Part shown: piece by piece, positions 1 through 8,914 of the stretch
Numbering within the stretch: the stretch's first letter is position 1
How the letters are laid out: every line of letters begins with the position of its first letter
Assembly: GCA_964472525.1 (NCBI GenBank)
Contig: CAYYLL010000011.1
Location: 14,818 to 78,817, forward strand
Direction: 5' to 3'
DNA: 64,000 bases
Source: SZUA-37 sp964472525
GTDB lineage: Bacteria > Pseudomonadota > Gammaproteobacteria > UBA6429 > Thiohalophilaceae
Position numbers and translations under genes: made by a program
Notes under the pieces: generated by a model
Seen by the model: the letters and a program-made list of their open reading frames with translations, nothing else
The model's database searches: none
What the model was told of the DNA's origin: nothing

Positions 1-687
1 GGCGGTTCAGATACGCTATTAACAGCTTTAAAAGAAAAATTAGAGAACTTGGGTGTATCCATTTATTTAAATAGCCCCATAGAAAAAGTTGCACATAAAG
101 ATAATAAGGTACAAGGGCTCATGCTGAATGGTGAGTTTAATCACTATGATAAAGTTTACAGTACCGTTCCTCTACCTTTTGTAACGAAAATAATTGATAA
201 CCTGCCTGAAGAACATCAAAGAAAATATGCCTCTATCAATAACATTGGTTGCGTCTGCTTAATTTTTAAATTAAAAAAAGCGGTGACTGAAAATTTTTGG
301 TTAAATGTAAACGATGACTCTATGGAAATTCCTGGCATTATTGAATACAGTAACTTAAATAAGCAGCATGAGCATATTACCTATATTCCATTTTATATGC
401 CGCAAACACATCCTAAATTTAATCGTGATGACGAGGCTTTTGTTGATGAATCGAAGGCTTATTTATTTAAGATTAATCCATCTTTAAACGAAGACGACAT
501 TATTGATGTTAATGTTTCGCGTTATGGATTTGCTCAACCGATATGCCCACCGAACTTTATGGATGATTTACCACCTATTAAATCGGATATCGACGGTTTA
601 TATATTGCCGATACTTCGTATTATTATCCCGAAGATCGTTCGATTACCGAAAGCGTTGCCCTAGGGCGTAAAATCGCAAAGCTTTAA
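1..687 (+). CDS. NAD(P)/FAD-dependent amine-oxidase-like oxidoreductase, C-terminal part
   Basis: The frame is open from base 1, so the gene starts outside the window and lacks its N-terminal Rossmann FAD motif here. The visible part begins with a GGSDTLLTALKEKL segment, as in the substrate/FAD-binding half of protoporphyrinogen oxidase or HpnE-like flavoproteins. Near the end, a GLYIADTSYYYPEDRS stretch followed by a final helix fits the C-terminal FAD-binding segment of amine oxidase-like enzymes. The substrate cannot be told. The next gene encodes a GtrA-like membrane protein, so a role in polyprenyl-linked sugar or lipid metabolism is possible. The broad family is fairly sure; the function is inference. 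Confidence 0.7.
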   Translation, partial: GGSDTLLTALKEKLENLGVSIYLNSPIEKVAHKDNKVQGLMLNGEFNHYDKVYSTVPLPFVTKIIDNLPEEHQRKYASINNIGCVCLIFKLKKAVTENFWLNVNDDSMEIPGIIEYSNLNKQHEHITYIPFYMPQTHPKFNRDDEAFVDESKAYLFKINPSLNEDDIIDVNVSRYGFAQPICPPNFMDDLPPIKSDIDGLYIADTSYYYPEDRSITESVALGRKIAKL

Positions 688-708
688 TATATAAAAATTT
701 TGACTAAC

Positions 709-1116
709 ATGCTCAACATAAAAATACAGTCTGAATTCGCACGTTTTATTCTAACCGGTGGCTTTGCTGCGGGCGTGAATTTTTTAAGTCGTATTGGTTT
801 TAGTGAATTTGTAACTTATCGCTTTGCAGTATTTTATGCGTATATTATAGGTATGATCACCGCTTTTATTTTAGCGAAATTACTGGTATTTGATAAAAGT
901 AGTCAATCGACATCTCACGAATTTGCACGCTTTACATTAGTAAATATAGCTGCCGTGATTCAGGTTTGGTTGATCAGCGTAGGATTGGTTGAGTATGGGT
1001 TCCCGGCTATAAATTTTGAGTTTTATCCCGAAAGTGTCGCACATTTGATTGGAATCAGTGTGCCCGTCGTTACCAGTTATTATGGACATAAATATTTTAC
1101 TTTTGCCTCTAAATAA
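709..1116 (+). CDS. GtrA-like family membrane protein
   Basis: A protein of about 135 residues with four hydrophobic segments and the GtrA/DPMS1 layout: an N-terminal FARFILTGGFAAGVNF segment, a central charged loop, and a C-terminal SYYGHKYFTF ending typical of the family. Family members are thought to help move polyprenyl-linked sugars across the inner membrane. I chose ATG 709; a TTG at 700 in the same frame is possible, and neither has a clear Shine-Dalgarno. It lies 21 bases after the flavoprotein gene and is probably co-transcribed with it. Confidence 0.8.
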   Translation: MLNIKIQSEFARFILTGGFAAGVNFLSRIGFSEFVTYRFAVFYAYIIGMITAFILAKLLVFDKSSQSTSHEFARFTLVNIAAVIQVWLISVGLVEYGFPAINFEFYPESVAHLIGISVPVVTSYYGHKYFTFASK

Positions 1117-1163
1117 TATTATTTGAATAATACCTACGGTTTAACAGGATAGAGGTTGTAAAT

Positions 1164-1230
1164 AAATATTTGTATAGTTTCAGTATAACTGTGCATTTGA
1201 TAATGACAGTTATACTGAAGTATTTATTTC
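1164..1230. terminator. Bidirectional terminator between gtrA-like gene and sqr
   Basis: A perfect 14-base inverted repeat (1179-1192 and 1206-1219, arm TTCAGTATAACTGT) has a 13-base loop and is extended by A-rich and T-rich flanks (AAATAAAT / ATTTATTT), followed by TTCTTTTTTATT. It lies between convergent genes and can serve both strands. Confidence 0.75.
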
Positions 1231-1263
1231 TTTTTTATTATTTTGTTAATGGTAAAATTTGTT

Positions 1264-2535
1264 TTAATCCTCCAGCTTTTTAATTCCTAATGCTCCCAAG
1301 ATGAATTTTTCATAAATTGAATCGGTATTACCTTTTCGCATTTTACGAATAAAGTATTTTTCGAAACCAATCTTTGCCTGATGCACCCATTTGCCTTTTT
1401 TAAACCAGGTGACATTGCGTGGTGGTATTTGTGGCAGGGCAACGAAAGCGGCCCCTGTATCGCCCATATCTGCCAGGCAGATAGCATTCCACGTTGCGCA
1501 GGCTTTAGGTTCCTTACCGGCCAGTTCCTGTTTTATATTTTCAACAATAGCGGTTGCCATGGATTCAATCATATAACCTGTTTTTGGTGCACCGGTTGGA
1601 ACCGGTGTGGCTTCTATTGGTGGTATGGCAACACAAACACCGGCTGAATAAATATTTTTATAGGTGGGGTTTCTCTGATGCTCATCAATAAAGACAAATC
1701 CGCGTGGGTTGCATAAGCCTTCTACATCAGCAACAGCATCGACACCTTTAAAGGCTGGTAACATCATTGAATATGTAAAAGGCAGTTCATGTTGTTTTTT
1801 CACACTACCATCTTCATTCATTTCGTCAACATACATGGTGCCATCTTCAACCTTTGTTGTTTTAGCGTTAGTAATAAATTTTATATTATGTTGACGTAAA
1901 TCACTCTCTAACATTCCTTTTGAATCACCTACACCTCCCAGACCTAAATGCCCGATATAGGGTTCTGATGTCACAAATGTCATCGGAATTTTATTTCTAA
2001 TACGTTTTTTTCGTAGTACCGTATCCAAAATGAAAGTAAATTCATAAGCGGGACCAAAGCAACTTGCAAAAGGCATGGCACCTATAATAACGGGGCCCGG
2101 ATTTTCTATTAATTTATTATAATCGTCTAGAGCACTCACTGCGTGTTCAGTTGTACAAATAGATGTTGTGTAACCATCGGGACCTGTGCCGGGGACTTCT
2201 TCAAAAGCGAGCCTTGGACCGGTTGTTATAACCAGGTAATCATAATCCACAGCTTGTTCGTTCTTTAATTGCAAGATATTATTTTCGGCATAAATTTTAA
2301 TAACGCGATCCTGAATAAAGTTGATTCCTTTTTTCTTGAGTATCGGTGCCAGTGCAACGGATATGTTTTCCTGTGTTCGCCAGCCAACGGCAACCCAGGG
2401 ATTCGAAGGGGTAAACTGGAAATGATCACGTTCATTGATAATTGTTATTTTATGTTCCTTGCCCAAAGCTTCTTTCATTTCATAGGCGCAGGGTAAGCCT
2501 CCCACACCTGCTCCCAATATTACGATATGTGCCAT
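1264..2535 (-). CDS. sqr: Sulfide:quinone oxidoreductase
   Basis: A 423-residue flavoprotein that would oxidise sulfide to polysulfide or sulfane sulfur at the periplasmic membrane face and pass electrons to quinone. The N-terminus has the FAD motif VILGAGVGGLP. The three redox cysteines of characterised SQRs are in place: C127 (SICTTEHA), C159 (ASCFGPAYE) and C353 (AICLADMGD), matching C128, C160 and C356 of the Acidithiobacillus enzyme as I recall it. The C-terminal region is amphipathic and basic, as for monotopic membrane binding. I chose the ATG at 2535 because GAGGAG lies just upstream; the longer open frame to 2658 adds unrelated residues. It is divergent from a sigma-54 regulator that probably controls it. 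Confidence 0.93.
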   Translation of the reverse strand: MAHIVILGAGVGGLPCAYEMKEALGKEHKITIINERDHFQFTPSNPWVAVGWRTQENISVALAPILKKKGINFIQDRVIKIYAENNILQLKNEQAVDYDYLVITTGPRLAFEEVPGTGPDGYTTSICTTEHAVSALDDYNKLIENPGPVIIGAMPFASCFGPAYEFTFILDTVLRKKRIRNKIPMTFVTSEPYIGHLGLGGVGDSKGMLESDLRQHNIKFITNAKTTKVEDGTMYVDEMNEDGSVKKQHELPFTYSMMLPAFKGVDAVADVEGLCNPRGFVFIDEHQRNPTYKNIYSAGVCVAIPPIEATPVPTGAPKTGYMIESMATAIVENIKQELAGKEPKACATWNAICLADMGDTGAAFVALPQIPPRNVTWFKKGKWVHQAKIGFEKYFIRKMRKGNTDSIYEKFILGALGIKKLED

Positions 2536-2568
2536 GATTTGTTTCTCCTCATTGTTTTTTAGTGTTAG

Positions 2569-2585
2569 TGCAAAAAACAGGCCTA
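2569..2585 (-). promoter_or_regulatory. Sigma-54 (-24/-12) promoter candidate for sqr
   Basis: On the minus strand the sequence AGGCCTGTTTTTTGCA places GG and GC exactly 12 bases apart, as in the TGGCAC-N5-TTGC consensus. The -12 half is strong (TTTGC); the -24 half is partial (AGGCC). A start near 2557 would give a short leader before the GAGGAG and the ATG at 2535. The divergent gene encodes a sigma-54 activator, which supports the call. Confidence 0.6.
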
Positions 2586-2654
2586 AATTAAATATCCAGT
2601 AAAAACAAATAGATATGTTTTGTTTATAAAGATATCCCAGATATTGCCAGTAAA

Positions 2655-2696
2655 TCATGCCATTTATGACATGATGCTTTTAATGAAATGACATTA
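2655..2696. promoter_or_regulatory. Two tandem palindromes, candidate activator sites
   Basis: A 20-base near-palindrome at 2655-2674 (arms TCATG / CATGA, four unmatched positions inside) and a 16-base one at 2681-2696 (arms TAATG / CATTA) share the core ATGACAT. They sit about 75-125 bases upstream of the candidate sqr -24/-12 element and just upstream of the regulator gene. That is where an enhancer-binding protein controlling both genes would bind. The assignment is inferred from position and symmetry. Confidence 0.5.
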
Positions 2697-2737
2697 GTGA
2701 CAGTTTATAATAATAACTTTAACTTGGAGGTGATAGC

Positions 2738-4066
2738 GTGACAGAGCAAGTGATACACAATTCTCAGATGGGAGATGCACAATTTATTAATGGCTTGCTA
2801 AACAGTTATACAAAGCCGGCAGTTATTATTGACAGAAATTATGTCATTGTTGCGGCTAATGAGATTTATAAGCAGCAATACGGTTTTAAAATAGGCGCAA
2901 AGAAGCATTGCTATGAGGTCTCCCACCAGTATTCAAAGCCCTGTGACCTTGAGGGTGAAACTTGTCCTTTAAAATTATGTCTTGAAAGTAATAGCGCACA
3001 GCGTTCTTTACATGTCCATTCACCCGAGTCAGGTGATCAGCATGTCGATGTCCAGCTAACACCGATTTATGATGATGCTGGCGAGATTAAGTATTTTCTC
3101 GAGACGATGGATTCCGTTAAATGCGTCAGTACCAGTCCTCAAGCTGAAGGTTTGGTGGGTACATCCATCGCATTTAACACCGTCATTGAAATGGTTCAAC
3201 GTGTTGCATGCAGTGATGTCAGTGTGCTTATTCAAGGTGAATCAGGAACGGGTAAAGAGTTAGTTGCTGAAGCTATTCATAAAGCAAGTCGTCGGGCAAA
3301 AGGTCCCTTTGTTGCTGTTGATTGTTCTGGCTTAACCGAAACATTATTTGAAAGTGAGTTATTTGGCCATGAGAAGGGCGCGTTTACAGGTGCGCATTCC
3401 AAAAAAATTGGCTTAGTTGAAGCTGCGAGTGGTGGAACATTATTTTTAGATGAAACTGGCGATATTCCTTTAAATTTACAAACAAAATTATTGCGCTTGA
3501 TGGAAACAGGTATGTACCGGCGTGTAGGAAGTGTTGAAGTTTTAAAAGCAGATTTCCGACTAGTATCAGCGACACACCGAAATTTAAGAGCGATGATTCA
3601 GGAAGGTAAATTTAGAGAAGATCTATATTACCGTATCAGCGCCTTTCCATTACACCTACCATCATTAAGAGAGCGTGCAGAAGATATACCATTACTGGTT
3701 GAGTCATTGTTAAAGCGTTATTATCCTGAATATAATATTTGTATGTCTGTCGCAGCGATTGAACAACTTAAAAACTATGGTTTTCCCGGGAATATTCGTG
3801 AGTTAAGTAATATTCTACAACGGGCAACGCTAATGGCTGATGGTGATATTATAGAAGTTAATCATTTGCCAGAGGAGTGCCTTGGTGAACATAAAAACGT
3901 AGGCAAAAGTTGTTTTTCCGAACTAGTTAGTTTAAAGGAGATGGAAAAACGTTATTTGTATTGGGCCAGAAGTCGGGTTCAAAATAAAGTGGCTCTGGCA
4001 GAAGTGTTAGGGGTGAGTGAACGTACGTTATATCGTAAACTTGAACAGCTTGGTTTGAGTAAGTGA
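2738..4066 (+). CDS. fisR: FisR-like sigma-54-dependent sulfide-responsive regulator
   Basis: A 442-residue enhancer-binding protein. An N-terminal PAS-like sensor (about 20-125) is followed by an AAA+ domain with Walker A GESGTGKE (167-174) and the sigma-54 contact loop GAFTGA (214-219), then a Fis-type helix-turn-helix near the end. The sensor has cysteines at 58, 69, 76 and 81. The 11- and 7-residue spacing of the first three matches the sulfide/polysulfide-sensing C53-C64-C71 of Cupriavidus FisR as I recall it. The GTG start at 2738 follows GGAGGTGA. Divergence from sqr supports a role in activating sulfide oxidation. The sensing chemistry is inferred from the cysteine pattern. Confidence 0.85.
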   Translation: MTEQVIHNSQMGDAQFINGLLNSYTKPAVIIDRNYVIVAANEIYKQQYGFKIGAKKHCYEVSHQYSKPCDLEGETCPLKLCLESNSAQRSLHVHSPESGDQHVDVQLTPIYDDAGEIKYFLETMDSVKCVSTSPQAEGLVGTSIAFNTVIEMVQRVACSDVSVLIQGESGTGKELVAEAIHKASRRAKGPFVAVDCSGLTETLFESELFGHEKGAFTGAHSKKIGLVEAASGGTLFLDETGDIPLNLQTKLLRLMETGMYRRVGSVEVLKADFRLVSATHRNLRAMIQEGKFREDLYYRISAFPLHLPSLRERAEDIPLLVESLLKRYYPEYNICMSVAAIEQLKNYGFPGNIRELSNILQRATLMADGDIIEVNHLPEECLGEHKNVGKSCFSELVSLKEMEKRYLYWARSRVQNKVALAEVLGVSERTLYRKLEQLGLSK

Positions 4067-4073
4067 ACGTTTC

Positions 4074-4703
4074 TTATCTAAAAACAACCCACGTTGTTAC
4101 AATGTATTTAACGCCTTTTTCCAAGGTGACGCCACGGTGTTCATGTGTCCAAAAAGGAGGAAATAAAATCAGTTTCCCTTGCCGCGGTGTTACTTTTATA
4201 TCCTGAAATAAAAATTCTGTCTCACCACCCGGACCAGTAACATCATTTAAATACCAGACGGCAACGAGCTGGCGCTGACTAAACTCATGGCTGCCCCCGT
4301 CAATATGCCAGTGGTAATGTTCACCCGGATTAGTGCGCTGAATGGCATAACCCATATCTTTAAACGGGCCTTTGAAATAGGGATAAGTTTCTCTAAATTC
4401 GAGGAGTGCTTCTTTTATAGAATGAAATAAAGCCGCATCAATGTCTTTAAAATGTGGTTTACCGCTTACAACCAGATCGGTTGATTTTTTAATACTGGTA
4501 TCTTGCATTGCCTGCTGCCCGATACGCCCGAGATACTGTTCATCTTTATGCGATTCGAATTGTTGAATCATCTGTTCGCATTGTTGCGCGCTTAAGGCAC
4601 TGCTTTTTTCAAAGATAAAGGTGTTGTCTTTAATTTCGTGAATGGTTGTGAGTTTACTTTTATGTGTTGGCATACTGCTGCGTCTTAATAAATAAAAAGA
4701 CAT
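4074..4703 (-). CDS. 2OG-Fe(II) oxygenase, prolyl-4-hydroxylase-like
   Basis: A protein of up to 209 residues with the jelly-roll iron site: HWHID gives H133-x-D135, and FWTHEHRG gives a distal histidine (187 or 189). A lysine in the following KGVKY stretch may hold 2-oxoglutarate, where some relatives use arginine. It would hydroxylate an unknown protein or small molecule using oxygen and 2-oxoglutarate. The start could be the ATG at 4703 or at 4673; neither has a strong ribosome site. The upstream gene ends four bases before 4703, so the two form an operon. It is convergent with fisR, seven bases apart. Confidence 0.8.
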   Translation of the reverse strand: MSFYLLRRSSMPTHKSKLTTIHEIKDNTFIFEKSSALSAQQCEQMIQQFESHKDEQYLGRIGQQAMQDTSIKKSTDLVVSGKPHFKDIDAALFHSIKEALLEFRETYPYFKGPFKDMGYAIQRTNPGEHYHWHIDGGSHEFSQRQLVAVWYLNDVTGPGGETEFLFQDIKVTPRQGKLILFPPFWTHEHRGVTLEKGVKYIVTTWVVFR

Positions 4704-4707
4704 TATC

Positions 4708-5757
4708 TTACAAATGGCTTGCCTCTATCAATGCTTCTATCTGCTTTTGTGGCTGTTTATTAATTTTATGTATTTGAAGAATCTTTTTAATCAGCCCTAG
4801 CCAATGTTCCCGACTTAATGTGATAAGGCTTTTTAGAGGAGCATAATTCCCTGACAGTTGCCATTCATTATACGCGGTGAGCAGTTTTGGGTTAAGGTGT
4901 TTACGCATATTCGTCAGGTTTGAAAAATAAAAATGAATCGAAGCCTTATTGTTATTGTGTATTAAAGCGGGGAGGGTGGTTATTGTATCAGCCAGAGTGT
5001 CGCGTACAGCTCGGAGCATAATTTCTGCCTGTGTATGTGGCACGTTTAATATTAGTTGTTCCCACTGCTCGCCTAAAATTAATCCCGCCTGTATTTCACC
5101 TATCTCATGTAAAATAATATTTTCTATTTCATTATTGGTCATTTCCTCAAGTGCGGTATCAATATGGTTAAAGTTATAACAGTTAATCACCTTTTTCATT
5201 GCGTTATTAGGTTTGTTCCACAACCATTGATCGTAATGTTCCCATATCATCCTTTTAATCGATTCTTTGCGAATAAAGATAGTATTGCCTAATGTCATTG
5301 CAGGGGGGGACGTTAAGTCTCGAGCATATTCAGTTGATGAGATATAAACCGTGTAATTTTCGTAGGTCTCTTCAGATTCAAGTTTGGCTAAAAAGAAATG
5401 GGGGGTTAATTTTGAGCCCAAGCCAGCACTGTAAACGAGCCCCTGCTTATTAAGTAAAGCGTTTATTGCGGTTGCGTCAAAAGGATCAAAGTGCTGATTA
5501 TTGAATGTTAGTTGTTGGTATGGTTTTGATTCTATGTCATCCCACAATTTCTCGCGTTCACGTAACCACAACCCCACATCGTCCCGTTCCAATTTTGTGG
5601 ATATGGTTTTTTGTTGTTCCCAACGGTAATATTCACGCATTTTAAGAAGATAAATACAGAGGGTGTAATTGCCCGCATGATTGGCATCGGATATATGGCA
5701 ATTGTGTTGAACCAGATCACGTAGAGTCTGTAATGATTTAGCTGTTATTGCGTTCAT
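4708..5757 (-). CDS. Conserved hypothetical protein, operon with 2OG oxygenase
   Basis: A 349-residue soluble protein that I cannot assign securely. It has no signal peptide or membrane segment and is rich in Asn and Trp. Its middle contains EIENIILHEIGEIQAG. This looks like a metal motif at first sight but is not HExxH. The start is ATG 5757, with GGGGA at good spacing; an earlier in-frame ATG at 5772 lacks this. Tight spacing to the downstream 2OG-Fe(II) oxygenase gene suggests a joint role, perhaps partner or substrate. The function is unknown. Confidence 0.65.
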   Translation of the reverse strand: MNAITAKSLQTLRDLVQHNCHISDANHAGNYTLCIYLLKMREYYRWEQQKTISTKLERDDVGLWLREREKLWDDIESKPYQQLTFNNQHFDPFDATAINALLNKQGLVYSAGLGSKLTPHFFLAKLESEETYENYTVYISSTEYARDLTSPPAMTLGNTIFIRKESIKRMIWEHYDQWLWNKPNNAMKKVINCYNFNHIDTALEEMTNNEIENIILHEIGEIQAGLILGEQWEQLILNVPHTQAEIMLRAVRDTLADTITTLPALIHNNNKASIHFYFSNLTNMRKHLNPKLLTAYNEWQLSGNYAPLKSLITLSREHWLGLIKKILQIHKINKQPQKQIEALIEASHL

Positions 5758-5870
5758 TGTTTCCCCATGCAAGGTTGGTAACGAGAGCTATAACAAAGTA
5801 AAATAGAATTTAAGCCTAGCATGGGTTTTAAACATAAACCAGATCGATAATAGACTATAGAGGTATCCAC

Positions 5871-6422
5871 ATGGTTCGTCTGAAAATGAAATGGCACAAA
5901 CAGGATAAATCGCATTCTCTTGAAGAAGAAGCGGGGGTGATTGCCTACAATATGTGGAAAGTGGCCATGGACGCTATTTTAAACCTTGAAATTGCAGACT
6001 ATCAAACGGACAGTAACAAGCAGCGACTGGAGCTGGTTGCCGAGAACTTAATTTTTATGATTCATATTGCTGACCGCATGACCCTCGAATACTTTGACGA
6101 AGATGAACGCATGCGTTTTATTGGCGAGCTAGCTAATAAATGCGGTAAGCACTTAAACGATAATTACCATGAACTCTACGGTACCGGTACTTACAAGCAG
6201 GATTTTATCGACTTATTCAATAGCCGTGTTGCCGAGTATACCGAATTTGATTTTAGTGATGAGGACGGCCCCGGTTTTGCAATGAAGCGTTACTACGGTG
6301 AATACGTTCGCGGCATTATGGGGGAGAAGTACAATCAATGGGTAACCTCGCAAATGATCGATATTGAAGTACCAGCCATGTTTTGTCACTTAAAGTGTAT
6401 TATGAAAAATATTATTGAATAA
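5871..6422 (+). CDS. Conserved hypothetical protein
   Basis: A 183-residue, mostly helical acidic cytoplasmic protein (EEEAGVIAYNMWKVAMDAI near the start, FDFSDEDGPGFAMKRYYGEY later), with no signal peptide. The start is ATG 5871 after AGAGG. A GATAAT-like -10 lies near 5845. It is convergent with the radical SAM gene, with 52 bases between them. I do not recognise the family and assign no function. Confidence 0.7.
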   Translation: MVRLKMKWHKQDKSHSLEEEAGVIAYNMWKVAMDAILNLEIADYQTDSNKQRLELVAENLIFMIHIADRMTLEYFDEDERMRFIGELANKCGKHLNDNYHELYGTGTYKQDFIDLFNSRVAEYTEFDFSDEDGPGFAMKRYYGEYVRGIMGEKYNQWVTSQMIDIEVPAMFCHLKCIMKNIIE

Positions 6423-6474
6423 TATCAATATCTTAAAGATCTAACTTAAAGCTATATCTGTTCTAAAATAATGC

Positions 6475-7659
6475 TTATTTCAACTTATCGATGCCCCGAC
6501 TTTTATCCGCAACTTTTATGGCGTTAATTTTGTCGGCAAAACGTGAAATGGCAACAAATTTTTTGAACATTTTATTGGTTTCCTGCTCATGTTCGCTCAC
6601 CGTGGTTTTATCAATTGGCTCAAAAAAGCAGGTTGGATCTTCTGCCATAATATCGCCACTTTCATAGAAGGCCATCGCACGGCAGCCGCCACAGGTAAAT
6701 TGATAACGACAGCGACCACATTTTCCCTTTAAATGGGTTCTGTCGAGAATCTTTTGAAACACACCACTGTCATCAATGATCTGCTGGAAAGTTTTTTTGC
6801 GTACATTACCGCAATTCACATCATCCAGCAGTATGCCGCAGGGTGAAACATCACCTTCTGCATTAACGGCCAGCCAGGTACCACACCAGCATCCTATTGA
6901 TGGATTCTGTGGGACGGTCACATTGCTGATGCCACTGGATATTTCATTATGGACTTCGGGAGAAAGGAAAAAAGGCGTATAGCTGATATAACCATTGGCA
7001 TGTTTACGCAAGGCGGGGTGGATGGTTTCTTGCATATTTTCCTTACTGAATTTAAGTTCTTCCCAGTATTCGCGGCCATAACCGCGTGCTGTGTAGGGTG
7101 AGCGATTATAAGGGATATGATGATCATCAAGCCACTGTAACGTACGCTCGATAGTTTTTAAATTGTGCTGACCAACAGTGACCACCACATTTTGCCGTAT
7201 ATTAAGTTCATTACACAGCTCCAGTACCGCAAGAGATTGTTCACAATCGGTATCCCGGGTCCAGGAATTTTCATCTTCAATCGAATTAATGCCTACGGCA
7301 ATGACCACGTTGCCATTACTGGCTTCTTTAAGTTCGAGTAATTTCTCGCGCGTCATCTTTGAGCCATTGGTGGTTATCACAGACGAATAACCGTAGTCTG
7401 TAGCAAGTCTTACTAATTCGACAGCATCTTTACGCAGGATAAATTCACCACCACTCCATGTTATTTTCTCAACCCCGATTTTATCGACAGTTTTGAAAAT
7501 ATGTTGTTCGATTTCACTTGTGCTGAGCTCCTGTTTCCTGCTTTTTTTAACGAGCTTGACATCGTTACTGCTTGCCATACACATAGGACAGGCATAGTTA
7601 CATAATCGGGTTGCTTCAAAAAAAAGATTTTTAAAAGTATAAGTGTTGGAAGTGGGCAT
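6475..7659 (-). CDS. Radical SAM/SPASM protein, NirJ/AhbC-like ending
   Basis: A 394-residue enzyme with the radical SAM cluster motif CNYACPMC (C20, C24, C27). Its C-terminal SPASM region carries many cysteines (GCWCG, CGRC, FTCGGCRAMAFYESGD, EDPTC) for one or two further iron-sulfur clusters. The CGGCRA...AEDP-C ending resembles heme-modifying NirJ/AhbC-type and peptide-modifying SPASM enzymes. No precursor peptide gene is obvious nearby, so the substrate is unknown. ATG 7659 follows AGGAAA. An FNR-like box lies about 60-75 bases upstream of the start, which would suit an oxygen-sensitive enzyme. Confidence 0.85.
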   Translation of the reverse strand: MPTSNTYTFKNLFFEATRLCNYACPMCMASSNDVKLVKKSRKQELSTSEIEQHIFKTVDKIGVEKITWSGGEFILRKDAVELVRLATDYGYSSVITTNGSKMTREKLLELKEASNGNVVIAVGINSIEDENSWTRDTDCEQSLAVLELCNELNIRQNVVVTVGQHNLKTIERTLQWLDDHHIPYNRSPYTARGYGREYWEELKFSKENMQETIHPALRKHANGYISYTPFFLSPEVHNEISSGISNVTVPQNPSIGCWCGTWLAVNAEGDVSPCGILLDDVNCGNVRKKTFQQIIDDSGVFQKILDRTHLKGKCGRCRYQFTCGGCRAMAFYESGDIMAEDPTCFFEPIDKTTVSEHEQETNKMFKKFVAISRFADKINAIKVADKSRGIDKLK

Positions 7660-7720
7660 TGGTGGTTTCCTGATTATGCAAAAAATGGAACGAAGCTATC
7701 ATTGGTATTCAAGCAAGATC

Positions 7721-7734
7721 ATGATGTATATCAA
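7721..7734. promoter_or_regulatory. FNR/Anr-like box
   Basis: ATGATGTATATCAA matches TTGAT-N4-ATCAA at 9 of 10 defined positions. It lies in the divergent region between the radical SAM gene (start 7659) and the response regulator gene (start 7887), a sensible position for the former. Short motifs like this also occur by chance. Confidence 0.4.
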
Positions 7735-7886
7735 CAGAATCAAAGTAAAATGATTTAGGTGTTTGTTATGCCAACAGGTACTGCAAATATTGCAAAATAC
7801 GCAACTTCCTCTAAATATTTATGGTCTGCATGCCGATACTTAGTCTAAGTACAAAAACCTGGACAATAAGGAACTGACCGCATTTC

Positions 7887-8909
7887 ATGCCCACCAAAAT
7901 ACTGATTACCGATGACTCCGGCTTTGCGCGTAAACAAATGACACGTGCCTTGCCGCCCGAATGGGATGTTGAAGTCCTGAATGCTGCTGATGGCAAAGAA
8001 GCGATTGAAGTTCTGCTTAAAGATGCACCCAAAGTGATGTTTCTGGACTTGAATATGCCGGTAATGGATGGCTATGAGACGCTAGAAGCCATTATCAAGC
8101 AGGATATTGAAGTGATCGTCATTGTAGTATCCGGTGACATTCAGCCCCTTGCGGTTGAACGTGTGACGGAAATGGGCGCACTGGAGTTTGTTAAAAAACC
8201 CATTAATAAAGAAGAACTGGGTGAGGTGCTTCGGGCACATGCTATTTTTGATCTCAATGCCAAAGTTATTGCCACTAAATCGACAAAAGCATTAACCACG
8301 CTGGTTTCGGAAACGTCTAAAACTGATAATCAGGAAGGTTATCAAGAGATTGCCAATGTTGCGATGGGGCGTGCAGCGGATTTACTGGCAAAGCTTTTAG
8401 ATTCGTTTGTGGTGATGCCGATTCCACTGGTGAATATGATCGAGGTGTCTGAATTGCGTATGGCAATCCAGCAAGTGGATGATAATGATATGGTCTCCGG
8501 TGTTTGTCAGGGATTTATTGGTGCCGGTATCGCCGGTGAAGCATTGCTAATTTTTAACGAAGCCAGTTTTGAAGATATTGCCAGTTTAATGAAATACGTG
8601 GGTGATATCGATGAAGCGGTACAGGTGGAACTGTTAATGGATATTGCCAATATTCTAATTGGTGCTTGTTTGAAAGGGATTGCGGAACAACTGGATATTA
8701 GTTTTAGTCAGGGACACCCCTTAGTGATTGGCCGGCATGTCAAAGTAGATGAACTACTCGGCCAAAATGCAAATCGTTGGACAAAAACGTTAACCATAGA
8801 AATGGGATATAAAATTGAAGATAAAAACATAAGTTGCGATTTATTATTATTGTTTACTGAAGATTCGATTAAACCTTTGGATGAACTGGTTTCTTATTTA
8901 GTGGAATAA
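7887..8909 (+). CDS. Response regulator with CheX/CheC-like domain
   Basis: A 340-residue protein. The N-terminal receiver domain (1-120) has the acidic pair D9-D10, phospho-acceptor D54 (MFLDLNMPVMDG) and the conserved lysine in FVKKPIN. The second half (about 170-340) resembles the CheC/CheX/FliY phosphatase fold: an E-x2-x-D-I-A-N-like stretch in ELLMDIANILIGACLKGIAE and an acidic helix further on. A receiver joined to a CheX module probably tunes phosphorylation of itself or of partners. No chemotaxis genes are nearby. It lies five bases before a PAS protein gene and probably acts with it. Confidence 0.82.
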   Translation: MPTKILITDDSGFARKQMTRALPPEWDVEVLNAADGKEAIEVLLKDAPKVMFLDLNMPVMDGYETLEAIIKQDIEVIVIVVSGDIQPLAVERVTEMGALEFVKKPINKEELGEVLRAHAIFDLNAKVIATKSTKALTTLVSETSKTDNQEGYQEIANVAMGRAADLLAKLLDSFVVMPIPLVNMIEVSELRMAIQQVDDNDMVSGVCQGFIGAGIAGEALLIFNEASFEDIASLMKYVGDIDEAVQVELLMDIANILIGACLKGIAEQLDISFSQGHPLVIGRHVKVDELLGQNANRWTKTLTIEMGYKIEDKNISCDLLLLFTEDSIKPLDELVSYLVE

Positions 8910-8914
8910 ACAGC

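Noticed and set aside
5070..5120. HEIGE in the 4708-5757 protein as a zinc protease site
   Set aside because: It is not HExxH and no third ligand or family context supports a protease.
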